DNA of 11,213 nt from Baffinella frigidus (Eukaryota; Cryptophyceae; Cryptomonadales; Baffinellaceae). The notes beneath the pieces were generated by a model. That model did not search any database and was not told where the DNA came from. It was given only the letters and a program-made list of their open reading frames with translations. The position numbers and the translations under genes are program-made. Below, one piece after another: positions 1 through 5,508 of this stretch (positions are counted from its first letter, which is position 1; each line of letters opens with the position of its first letter). The stretch is taken from assembly GCA_026770585.1 (NCBI GenBank), contig MU646527.1:189595-200807 (forward strand). Direction: 5' to 3'.

Positions 1-31
1 GCTGAGGGCTCCGCCAGGTGTGCCTCAAACC

Positions 32-181
32 TTATCTCAGAAAACGAGTTCTAAAACTCGTTTTCTTAAGTCAATTCCCCTACGAATTTGTCAACTTTTT
101 CTTTACTCTCTGCATAAGTTGACAAATTTGTAGGGGAATTGACTTAAGAAAATGAGTTTTAGAACTCGTTTTCTGAGATAA
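32..181. mobile_element. Foldback (MITE-like) element with 66-bp arms and 4-bp target duplication
   Basis: Positions 32-97 and 116-181 are reverse complements at 64 of 66 positions, around an 18-base loop. Each arm holds its own smaller palindrome (AAAACGAGTT...AACTCGTTTT), so the strand can fold as one long hairpin or as two small ones. AACC directly precedes the element (28-31) and follows it (182-185), which fits a 4-bp target-site duplication. No protein is encoded, so it would be a non-autonomous element mobilised in trans. The arms contain GTCAAC/GTTGAC, a hexamer frequent across this window. The inverted repeat is certain; the duplication is short enough that chance is possible, and the superfamily is not identifiable. 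Confidence 0.8.
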
Positions 182-328
182 AACCATGGATGCTTCCTTA
201 CCGCGCATCAACGGGCCAGCGAATCAACCAGGAAATCCCAAACCCTAACCGCCAAACGCCAACCCGGGTGCGTGAGTGCAGCTATCCCTGGGACGGTAAG
301 GTGGTCCTAGGGCGGGCAGCGGGTTCAT

Positions 329-485
329 ACCACCAACCCTCACGGCTTGGGCAAATCGACGATTTTCGATTTCCCGATTTCAGGGGGAATTGGAGCCGTT
401 GAAGTCGGATTCCGACTTCAACCCCCTTGAAATTCGGGCCCGAATCGAAAATTGTCGATTTGCCCAAGCCGTGAGGGTTGGTGGT
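329..485. repeat. Foldback element, family with TCGGATTCCGA centre, copy 1
   Basis: The outer arms are near-perfect inverted repeats: 329-371 against 443-485, beginning ACCACCAACCCTCACGGC with one mismatch in about 43. The middle holds a separate perfect 25-bp palindrome (398-422) centred on TCGGATTCCGA. Its axis is about 3 bp off the axis of the outer arms, so small indels have accumulated inside. A related copy lies at 5757-5893 with the same order: CCACCA.CCCTC end, a CAAATCG block, then the TCGGATTCCGA centre. No target duplication or coding content was found. Three short open frames here (190-402, 282-467, 418-609) are by-products of the inverted repeat. Confidence 0.75.
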
Positions 486-647
486 GTGTCCTGAAACCTT
501 TCAGAGGGCGCGTGGCTCTGGGTAACACCTGAAAGATCAGAACGGTAGGCGCGAACATCTGGATGACCGCCAACACCTGTTTTGGGGTTAGGATCGAGGG
601 TTTAGACACGTACCTCCAGGTCCGATTTTAGGTAGGGTCGGGGATCC

Positions 648-727
648 GTCAAGTCTGCATTTTTGTCAACTCTGATCAGTCAACTCTGTGTTTTTGTCAA
701 CTCTGAGCCGTCAGCTCTGCATTTTTG
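648..727 (+). repeat. 31-bp tandem repeat, about 2.5 copies
   Basis: Units start at 648, 679 and 710, exactly 31 bp apart, each reading GTCA.STCTGYRTTTTTG; the third unit is cut short after the T run. Every full unit carries a second GTCAACTCTG in its second half, so the array is built from a shorter GTCAACTCTG motif. This is one of several places where GTCAAC is concentrated. No coding or RNA role can be inferred. Confidence 0.8.
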
Positions 728-784
728 CTGGGCCCGCGCAAAACGCTGCCCAGCCGTGGGCCGCCTAATGGATTTAATCCCGTG

Positions 785-1156
785 GAGTATTCATAATGAA
801 TACGATTTTGGTATATCTTAAGGGGTATCCTCTAGCCGGTTTTATAGGAATATAATCCCTTTAGAACATATTTTTTGGCCTGTAGTAAAGATCTCAAGAT
901 TTCATCGCAGCTCGATTTTTTTTAGCAGATTCTGGAGCTGACGGCCAAATCTCGAGGATCTGCGCTTTCAGATTTGAAAAAAGACAAAAATTAGGGGCGA
1001 AATTTCGCAGCAAACCCGAAATATAGATGGACACTTTATTTTTCAAACCGGCTAGAGGATAAATAAGACAGTCGTCTATCTAGACTTCATTTAGAGCCTT
1101 AAGATGCACGAGAATCGGATCGGAGATCCCCGAAATCGTATTCATTATGAATACTC
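785..1156. mobile_element. 372-bp element with 24-bp perfect terminal inverted repeats
   Basis: The terminal inverted repeats 785-808 and 1133-1156 are perfect over 24 bp. Each contains the 17-bp palindrome GTATTCATAATGAATAC (787-803) or its complement (1138-1154). Inside are two further inverted pairs: ATCTTAAGG (815-823) with 1097-1105, and a 17-bp block containing CTCTAGCCGG (826-842) with 1045-1061. The pairs have different axes, so the interior has gained about 50 bp on one side. The right end plus flank (about 1131-1174, read in reverse) is homologous to 5317-5357, including the shared block CAATCTCATCC outside the palindrome. There is no convincing target duplication and no open frame. 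It is probably a non-autonomous DNA transposon or a composite foldback. Confidence 0.65.
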
Positions 1157-1167
1157 ATCCGGATGAG
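1154..1167. repeat. 14-bp perfect palindrome at the right edge of the 785-1156 element
   Basis: CTCATCCGGATGAG is perfectly self-complementary and overlaps the last three bases of the neighbouring element. In the homologous site at 5325-5337 the sequence is CTCATCCAGACGAG, where the symmetry is broken. It therefore serves as an internal contrast to the adjacent 17-bp palindrome, whose symmetry is kept. Confidence 0.6.
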
Positions 1168-1170
1168 ATT

Positions 1171-1207
1171 GATGGCGCTCATTAGGGGCACGGATTCAGA
1201 GCACGTG
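1171..1207 (+). repeat. Dispersed direct repeat (pair with 1802-1838)
   Basis: This 37-bp segment beginning GATGGCGCT matches 1802-1838 at 31 of 37 positions (GATGGCGCTMATTMGGGGCA and onward). The second copy runs straight into the GAGATGAGTTTGG repeat at 1838-1867, so these are pieces of one larger degraded repeat. Confidence 0.7.
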
Positions 1208-1346
1208 CCACTTAGCACCCGCGGAGGACTTCACGGATACAATCCATGTAAACGATGTGTACTAGAATCTTATCCATTGCTATGGATTCCAACCGGAATG
1301 TCCCCCGAATTTCTGGGGGGAAAGGACCTCGGTGGCTGCTAAGTGG

Positions 1347-1375
1347 GGAGATGAGTTCGGGGAGAATGCCCGGAG
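1347..1375 (+). repeat. Dispersed repeat GAGTTYGGGGAGRATGCCCG, copy 1 of 3
   Basis: The segment GGAGATGAGTTCGGGGAGAA followed by TGCCCGGAG recurs at 1474-1496 and 1838-1867 with one to three differences. The three copies are spread over about 520 bp in the same orientation. No coding function is suggested; the pattern fits a fragmented ancestral repeat unit. Confidence 0.7.
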
Positions 1376-1380
1376 GGGGA

Positions 1381-1461
1381 AGATGGCAGATGTGACCTAA
1401 ATCTCAAACCCAATGCAATAAACCCTAACCCCTAACACAGAAACTGCCACATCTACCATCT
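1381..1461. repeat. Hairpin with telomere-like loop
   Basis: AGATGGCAGATGTG (1381-1394) and its complement (1448-1461) pair at 13 of 14 positions. The 53-base loop contains AAACCCTAACCCCTAAC, a telomere-like tract. A second, larger hairpin at 2813-2955 has the same arrangement, with telomere-like repeats in the loop. Confidence 0.65.
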
Positions 1462-1473
1462 CGCCCCTATTTT

Positions 1474-1496
1474 GAGTTTGGGGAGGATGCCCGGAG
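1474..1496 (+). repeat. Dispersed repeat GAGTTYGGGGAGRATGCCCG, copy 2 of 3
   Basis: GAGTTTGGGGAGGATGCCCG followed by GAG matches the core of the copies at 1347-1375 and 1838-1867. The upstream GGAGAT portion is missing here. Confidence 0.7.
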
Positions 1497-1554
1497 CACA
1501 CGAGGCTACCCCGGTACCCTTTTAAAATGTCGATCGTAGGCGTTTTGTATGGGA

Positions 1555-1597
1555 TTGGTCACGTGGCCACCCAAAAAGCGTGTAGCCACGTGACCAA
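1555..1597. repeat. Hairpin with CACGTG in both arms
   Basis: TTGGTCACGTGGC (1555-1567) and GCCACGTGACCAA (1585-1597) are perfect 13-bp inverted repeats with a 17-base loop. Each arm contains the palindrome CACGTG, the G-box/E-box core of bZIP and bHLH factors. Right after it, at 1605-1619, is AAAATTACTACACAA, the ACTACAC motif shared with the foldback cores at 5371, 7871 and 8408. Any regulatory role is speculation. Confidence 0.7.
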
Positions 1598-1931
1598 ACA
1601 CATGAAAATTACTACACAATGATCACTTGTACAGCTCTTCGGGTTTTAAATTGAGGGGTGGAACAGCCGTGTGCGGGGTTCCTCTTGCTCCAAGCGCGCT
1701 GCCCACCGAGACAAAAGTCGAGAGTGGAACGTCACAAAGCAAAAGTGGAGCCTCCGTTAACTTAAGGTAATGGTTGAATACCCGGAGCCACCTCATGGAT
1801 CGATGGCGCTAATTCGGGGCATGGATTCTAAGAACGTGGGAGATGAGTTTGGGGAGGATGCCCGGAGCTGTGCGATCCAGAAGAAGCTGACACTGATCCC
1901 GTATAGCTGCAAGAACACCTGGTAACGGTTT
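1598..1931. other. Stretch without genes before the heptamer array
   Basis: It holds one ACTACAC motif (1611-1617) and the paired repeat segments at 1802-1838 and 1838-1867. No frame of note, RNA gene or promoter is visible. Confidence 0.5.
1802..1867 (+). repeat. Composite dispersed repeat (copies of 1171-1207 and 1347-1375)
   Basis: Positions 1802-1838 match 1171-1207 and positions 1838-1867 match 1347-1375 and 1474-1496. Here the two modules are adjacent, which suggests this is the least fragmented copy of a longer repeat. Confidence 0.7.
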
Positions 1932-2526
1932 ATGGGTCAGGGTTCAGGGTTCAGGGTTCAGGGTTCAGGGTTCAGGGTTTATGGTTCAGTGTTCAGTGTT
2001 CAGGGTTCAGGGTGCAGGGTGCAGGGTTCAGGGTTTGGTGTTTGGTGTTGGGTGTCTGGTGTCTGGTGTTTGGTGTCTGGTGTCTGGTGTTTGGTGTCTG
2101 GTGTTTGGTGTCTGGTGTCTGGTGTTTGGCGTTTGGCGTTTGTTGTCTGGTGTATGGTGTTTGTTGTCTGGTGTCTGGTGTTTGTTGTCTGTTGTCTGTT
2201 GTCTGTTGTCTGTTGTCTGTCGTCTGTTGTCTGGTGTTTGGCGTTTGTTGTCTGGTGTCTGGTGTCAGGTGTCTGGTGTTTGGTGTCTGGTGTTTGGTGC
2301 TTGGCGTTTGGTGTTTGGTGTCTGGTGTCTGGTATCTGGTGTCTGGTGTCTGGTGTCTGGTGTTTGAGGTCTGGTGTTTGTTGTCTGTTGTCTGGTGTTT
2401 GGTGCTTGGTGTTTGGTGTTTGTTGTCTGGTGTTTGTCGTTTGGTGTCTGGTGTCTGGCGTTTGGTGTTTGGCGTTTGGTGTCTGTTGTCTGGTGCTTGG
2501 TGTTTGTCGTCTGGTGTTTGGGGTTT
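1932..2526 (+). repeat. 85-unit heptamer minisatellite derived from telomere-like repeats
   Basis: The 595 bp divide into exactly 85 heptamers in one unbroken register with no insertion or deletion. Units 1-15 are mostly AGGGTTC with two AGGGTTT, the Arabidopsis-type telomere unit in another register. From unit 16 (2037) they become GGTGTCT, GGTGTTT, GGCGTTT and GTTGTCT. Nearly all variation is base substitution, mostly C/T or G/T; G at positions 1 and 4 of the later units is almost invariant. The top strand is almost free of A after 2037, so strand asymmetry is extreme. Because 7 is not a multiple of 3, all three frames on each strand stay open. This yields long spurious frames (1932-2564, 1981-2367, 2012-2686, 1993-2637 minus, 2000-2551 minus), none of them credible genes. 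Confidence 0.95.
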
Positions 2527-2634
2527 TGCGGCGCACATTCCGGGGCGACACGCCGAGGAAGTAGAGAGCGTTTCGGGGAGACGTTTCGAAGAGCGAAGAT
2601 TCGAAGAACGAAAGCTCTTTGAAAGTGAAGTCCT

Positions 2635-2669
2635 CACACCCGTGCCAGCACGCTACCTGCCACGCGCCA
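2635..2669 (+). repeat. Dispersed module CACACCCGTGCCAGCACGC, copy 1
   Basis: This 35-bp block matches 3285-3319 with a single difference. It continues into AAGCAGCGTATTCGG, which matches the AAGCAGCGTCTTAGG that follows a shorter copy at 3031-3050. Together they outline a module ending in GGTTCAGGGGTTACGGGATG that is scattered through 2635-3510. Confidence 0.75.
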
Positions 2670-2812
2670 AGCAGCGTATTCGGTGAGAGAAGATATACTC
2701 CCCAGAGACCGGTGTGTCTCCATGTCCCTTTGAGTCACGGAGTTGATCTGGAAGGTTAGCTCAGTTGGCTCAAACAGTCTCGTGACATCCTCAGGTTATG
2801 AGCCCTTAGGTT

Positions 2813-2955
2813 CAGGGGTTACGGGATGGGACACCCGTGCCATGGCACGCGCGATCTATCTCTCTCTAACCCCTTACCCCTAACCCCTAGCCCTTTACAC
2901 CTAACACCTAACACCTAACACCTAACATAAAGGGTGTCCCATCCCGTAACCCCTG
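2813..2955. repeat. Foldback with 24-bp perfect arms and telomere-like loop
   Basis: CAGGGGTTACGGGATGGGAC plus ACCC (2813-2836) is perfectly complementary to 2932-2955. The 95-base interior contains CCTAACC and CCTAACA heptamers (about 2877-2927), variants of the telomere unit. The arm sequence GGTTCAGGGGTTACGGGATG also occurs singly at 3065-3084 and 3486-3505, so the arms are copies of a dispersed repeat that here lie face to face. Confidence 0.8.
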
Positions 2956-3032
2956 GGGGAGAGAGAGAGAGAGATGGGGAGAGGGGGGGAGAGAGGAGAG
3001 AGCGAGAGGGGGAGAGAGAGGAGAGAGAGGGG
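2956..3032 (+). repeat. GA-rich microsatellite
   Basis: An impure run of GAGA, GGGGA and GGAGA units, purine-only apart from two pyrimidines (T2975, C3003). It directly abuts the right arm of the 2813-2955 foldback. Low-complexity DNA with no other signal. Confidence 0.9.
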
Positions 3033-3106
3033 CACGCAACCTGCCTCGTGCCAAGCAGCGTCTTAGGTTCAGGGGTTACGGGATGCAGCGTATGAGGTTC
3101 AGCGTA

Positions 3107-3272
3107 TTAGGTTCAGGGTTTACGGGGTGGGATTTATGGGTTAGCGCAGACCAGACGTGGCATTGCAACAGCGAATGCTCCGTGCAACTTTCAGAAAAGT
3201 TGACTTTCAGATCGCGATTTGGAGACCCTTTGGAATGGTCAGATCAGCATGAACCCTAAACCCTAAAGCCTG
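3107..3272 (+). repeat. Long dispersed repeat with heptamer tail, copy 1
   Basis: This segment aligns with 3483-3655 from TTAGGTTCAGG to the closing AAAGCCTG. The central 115 bp, from ACCAGAC to CATGAACCCTAAA, differ at about 11 positions (roughly 90% identity). Both copies end in CCTAAAS heptamers, but copy 1 has one heptamer fewer. Each contains a GTTGACTTT site. The open frame 3281-3628 merely spans the gap and copy 2. A retroposon with a telomere-like tail is one reading; a segmental duplication is the simpler one. Confidence 0.85.
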
Positions 3273-3297
3273 GCACGGGTGTGCCACACCCGTGCCA
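3271..3297. repeat. 27-bp palindrome joining two repeat modules
   Basis: TGGCACGGGTGTG (3271-3283) and CACACCCGTGCCA (3285-3297) are perfect inverted repeats around a single C. The right half is the start of the dispersed 35-bp module (3285-3319), so the left half looks like a mirrored extension of that module onto the end of the preceding repeat. Confidence 0.85.
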
Positions 3298-3319
3298 GCA
3301 CGCAACCTGCCACGCGCCA
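3285..3319 (+). repeat. Dispersed module CACACCCGTGCCAGCACGC, copy 2
   Basis: It matches 2635-2669 at 34 of 35 positions, with A replacing T at base 19. Downstream sequence differs between the copies, so the boundary near 3319 is real or marks a later rearrangement. Confidence 0.75.
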
Positions 3320-3482
3320 CCATCCAGGATTGTTGGGGGGGGTATTTCAAAAGTTAATTGTTTGCGAAAAAAACGTCAAAGGTCATTTGTTTTGATACGA
3401 AAATGGCTCAAATGCCAGCCAAAGGCTCAAATGCCAGCCACAAAAAATACCCCCATGAAGGATCCTGCGTGGACACAGCGTT

Positions 3483-3655
3483 TTAGGTTCAGGGGTTACG
3501 GGATGGGATTCAAGGTTTGGCGCAAACCAGACTTGGCATTGCAGCGCCGAATGCTCCGTACAACTTTCAGGAAAGTTGACTTTCAGCTCGCGATTTGGAG
3601 ATTCTTTGGAATGGCCAGATCAGCATGAACCCTAAAGCCTAAAGCCTAAAGCCTG
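3483..3655 (+). repeat. Long dispersed repeat with heptamer tail, copy 2
   Basis: It is homologous to 3107-3272, with about 90% identity in the core. The tail reads CCCTAAAGCCTAAAGCCTAA, one heptamer longer than copy 1, and is followed almost directly by the pure CAACCCT run at 3661-3693. Heptamer number thus varies between copies, as expected if units are gained by slippage. Confidence 0.85.
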
Positions 3656-3659
3656 ACCA

Positions 3660-3660
<1 letters not shown>

Positions 3661-3690
<30 letters not shown>

Positions 3691-3693
3691 ACC
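3661..3693 (+). repeat. Telomere-variant heptamers (CAACCCT)4.7
   Basis: Four perfect CAACCCT units plus CAACC. On the opposite strand this is AGGGTTG, one base from the telomere unit AGGGTTT. It follows the CCTAAAG heptamers of the preceding repeat. Confidence 0.9.
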
Positions 3694-3818
3694 ATCTTTT
3701 GGCATCCGCTCCTAGCAAGACTCACTGTGAAAAATCCAGCATTTCCGTTCGATTGGACTCAATCCGATGCCTCAAGGATTCAGGCTTCTCCAACGAAACC
3801 TACGTTGAACCTGGTGGA

Positions 3819-4009
3819 CCACTCGAGAATGCTAGAGGGGCCTATGTACATGTGGGGTTGTAAATACTTGTACCAGGATAAGGTAAATTAACCTCCTGAC
3901 TGTGCAATTTGAGCAGAGTCACGTGACCATTCAACAAAAGTTACTACACACGTGCCCACTTTTAAAAGCACATCGATTTTAAATAGGCCCCTCTAGCATT
4001 CTCGAGTGG
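3819..4009. mobile_element. MITE-like element, CCACTCGAGAATGCT family, copy 1
   Basis: Terminal inverted repeats of 27 bp are perfect: 3819-3845 (CCACTCGAGAATGCTAGAGG onward) with 3983-4009. The interior holds TGTAAATACTTGTACCAGGA, the 10-bp palindrome GTCACGTGAC (3918-3927), a TTACTACACA motif (3941-3950) and TTTTAAAAGCAC near the right end. A full relative lies at 8536-8744 and a one-ended, inverted relative at 5509-5614. No open reading frame and no clear target duplication were found. It is a non-autonomous element whose mobilising enzyme is not in the window. Confidence 0.85.
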
Positions 4010-4030
4010 GAATCCCGCAGGATGGTTCAA

Positions 4031-4121
4031 CCTGAAATTGACGAAATTGATTGAAATTGACTGAAATTGACCTGAAATTGACGAAATTGATTGAAATTGA
4101 CTGAAATTGACCTGAAATTGA
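4031..4121 (+). repeat. 40-bp tandem repeat built from GAAATTGA decamers
   Basis: The 40-bp unit at 4031-4070 is repeated without change at 4071-4110, then starts again to 4121. Each unit is four decamers sharing GAAATTGA, so AAATT tracts recur about every 10 bp, close to one helical turn. This spacing is the classical arrangement for intrinsically curved DNA. The minus-strand frames 3962-4156 and 4027-4269 arise from it and are not genes. Confidence 0.95.
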
Positions 4122-4175
4122 ATCGCATGAGAGAAAACCAGCTCTCCCGCAACCAAACAATATGCACTCTTGCCC

Positions 4176-4200
4176 CCCTAAACCCTAAACCCTCAACCCC
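4176..4200 (+). repeat. Interstitial telomere-like tract
   Basis: Two CCCTAAA units followed by CCCTCAA and CCCC. This is the Arabidopsis-type telomere heptamer on the complementary strand, degrading into the CAACCCT variant seen at 3661-3693. Confidence 0.85.
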
Positions 4201-4247
4201 AAACACGGTGCGGAGGAACTGCCGGTGCAAAATGATCAACGCAAAAC

Positions 4248-4323
4248 AGCAACTTTCGTTACTTGCCACTTTCGCTACTGGCCACTTTCGCTACTGGCAA
4301 CTTTCGTGGCTGGCAACTTTTGG
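4248..4323 (+). repeat. 16-bp tandem repeat, about 4.7 copies
   Basis: Units of the form CTGGCAACTTTCGCTA repeat with small changes: CAGCAACTTTCGTTA, CTTGCCACTTTCGCTA, CTGGCCACTTTCGCTA, CTGGCAACTTTCGTGG, CTGGCAACTTTTGG. The length is constant at 16 apart from the ends. Short plus-strand frames over it (4091-4375, 4263-4505) are incidental. Confidence 0.9.
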
Positions 4324-4684
4324 AGCAGCAAAGTCACCCGGGAACGGAGGCCCGCGTAGAAGAAGACGATGGTGACTACTTCGCAGACGTTCCAGAGGTT
4401 GCACATGTAATTCGTGGGGCCTGCGGGACATGTTTGTCAAACGGCTCCAACTTCTTCTTCTTCTTCTTTATTACTCTCGATACAGGTCCTAAAACAGGCC
4501 CTTGAGTCTTGAGTTGAGTGACACAAAAGTCTATGAGCCTTAAGAAACGGGCCCGCCTCAGAGACAAGAGCTGTAATGGCTGCAGTGTCAAAAGCGACGT
4601 TTGTCAATGGCGCCAACTGCCTCGCGGTCCTCCCCCCCCCGGCTTACAGAACACTCGGGGCGGATCTACTTTAGACGTGATGGT
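4324..4684. other. Stretch without genes, contains a (CTT)6 tract
   Basis: The only repeat I see is six CTT units at 4451-4468. A run of nine C lies within 4632-4640. No protein family, tRNA or promoter could be recognised. Confidence 0.5.
4451..4468 (+). repeat. CTT microsatellite, six units
   Basis: Perfect (CTT)6. It makes poly-lysine or poly-phenylalanine runs in several spurious frames. Confidence 0.95.
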
Positions 4685-4784
4685 GGTCAATCAAAAGTTG
4701 CCGTAAGGGCAGGTTCCAGGAAAGTCCTGGAAGTTGGCAAAAGTTGACTCGCGGCCTCATGTGAGTTGACTTTTGCGATTGACC
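4685..4784. repeat. Nested imperfect inverted repeat around GTTGACT
   Basis: The outer pair GGTCAATC (4685-4692) and GATTGACC (4777-4784) is perfect. Inside, GCAAAAGTTGACTC (4737-4750) faces GAGTTGACTTTTGC (4763-4776), matching at 12 of 14 positions. The two mismatches arise because GTTGAC is present in both halves instead of one copy being GTCAAC. The short CCAGGAAAGTCCTGG hairpin (4717-4731) lies between. Confidence 0.65.
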
Positions 4785-5081
4785 CCCTTCCTGTCTAGCG
4801 TAGGTGTGTTCATGCATGTTCACACGTGTGTGCATCAACCAGCGAGAAAACCCCGACGCCCGGGGTCAACACCAAAGCATGTGTTTTCTGCGAAAGTGAG
4901 AATGTGTTTTCTGCGAAAGTGCACCACTTCGGGGATCGTGTCGGCAAGGGGAGGCAGAGACAGACCGTCAGAAATGAGCTCCATAAGCTCCGTGATTGCT
5001 TTCGCCGCGGTGTAGAAGATGAACAGCCATTCGAATGTCTGCGCGTGGGTTGGGTGATCAGTGCTGGAACGATAAGTGAGA
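4785..5081. other. Stretch without genes
   Basis: Only a short tandem TGTGTTTTCTGCGAAAGTG duplication (about 4880-4921) stands out. Three overlapping frames (4773-5015 plus, 4810-5097 minus, 4826-5119 plus) resemble no family I know and lie at chance length. Confidence 0.5.
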
Positions 5082-5118
5082 TCACTGATCTCAGCAACGA
5101 TCAGCTGCCGAGCGGATG
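5082..5118 (+). repeat. 37-bp perfect direct repeat, left copy
   Basis: It is identical over all 37 bp to 5223-5259 (starts TCACTGATCTCAGCAACGAT). The two copies flank, within a few bases, the 100-bp repeat at 5120-5219, so the arrangement is repeat, insert, repeat. This is either an unusually long target duplication or the trace of a tandem duplication. Confidence 0.95.
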
Positions 5119-5119
5119 A

Positions 5120-5219
5120 AGCGGCGCTGTCTCACAAAGGGCCTGGCCCCACGCCAGAGCCTTAGAAGGGGTCGCCAGAAGTCAATTCCTCCTCAGGGCA
5201 GTGGTTTTCAAAAGTCAAC
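5120..5219 (+). repeat. 100-bp dispersed repeat, copy 1
   Basis: It matches 6183-6282 at 99 of 100 positions (starts AGCGGCGCTGTCTCACAAAG; ends AAAAGTCAAC). A diverged third copy begins near 6452. Unlike the other two, copy 1 stops right after AAAAGTCAAC and lacks the downstream hairpin and the right terminal inverted repeat. It is flanked by the 37-bp direct repeats. The near-identity implies a recent duplication or conversion event compared with its surroundings. Confidence 0.95.
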
Positions 5220-5222
5220 AAC

Positions 5223-5259
5223 TCACTGATCTCAGCAACGATCAGCTGCCGAGCGGATG
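5223..5259 (+). repeat. 37-bp perfect direct repeat, right copy
   Basis: Identical to 5082-5118, with starts 141 bp apart. Only AAC separates it from the end of the 100-bp repeat. Confidence 0.95.
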
Positions 5260-5324
5260 GTACTGATACTGATAACGCTCCCAAAGGGTTTACTGATAAT
5301 ACGGCCCTGATCGATCGCACAATC

Positions 5325-5486
5325 TCATCCAGACGAGTATTTTCTGAAAATACGATTTTAAAAGTATTTTCAACGAAAATTAATACACAATTTGCCTGTA
5401 CTTTTTAAAATGGTCACGTCAGTGTAGTAATTTTCGATGCAAATCAGTTCGGAGGATCGCGGTGGGTATTTTCCGAAAATACGATT
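5325..5486. repeat. Chimeric foldback: 17-bp palindromes around an ACTACAC-type core
   Basis: Its ends carry GTATTTTCTGAAAATAC (5337-5353) and GTATTTTCCGAAAATAC (5466-5482), each followed by GATTT, so they are in direct orientation. The left end and its flank are homologous to the right end of the 785-1156 element read in reverse. Between them lies a core (5371-5440), CAACGAAAATTAATACACAA to TGTAGTAATTTTCG, matching the cores at 7871-7938 and 8408-8475. It looks like a core from one family set inside ends of another. Confidence 0.6.
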
Positions 5487-5508
5487 TCACAACTTTCGTG
5501 AGGTTGGT

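Noticed and set aside
648-727. CRISPR-like array of 31-bp repeats
   Set aside because: Units are directly tandem with no unique spacers, only 2.5 copies, and the context is eukaryotic-looking repeat DNA.
1932-2686. Several long frames (up to 224 codons) on both strands over the heptamer array, some reading as Val-Trp-Cys-Leu repeats, others as Gln-Thr-Pro repeats
   Set aside because: A period of 7 with stop-free units keeps every frame open; the products are translations of the satellite and no neighbouring coding signal exists.
2750-2830. tRNA gene
   Set aside because: A-box match only; no acceptor-stem pairing, D stem does not close, and the putative B box matches poorly.
3819-4009. Target-site duplication for the CCACTCGAG elements
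   Set aside because: Flanks of 3819-4009 and 8536-8744 were compared at several boundary choices and show no matching bases of useful length.
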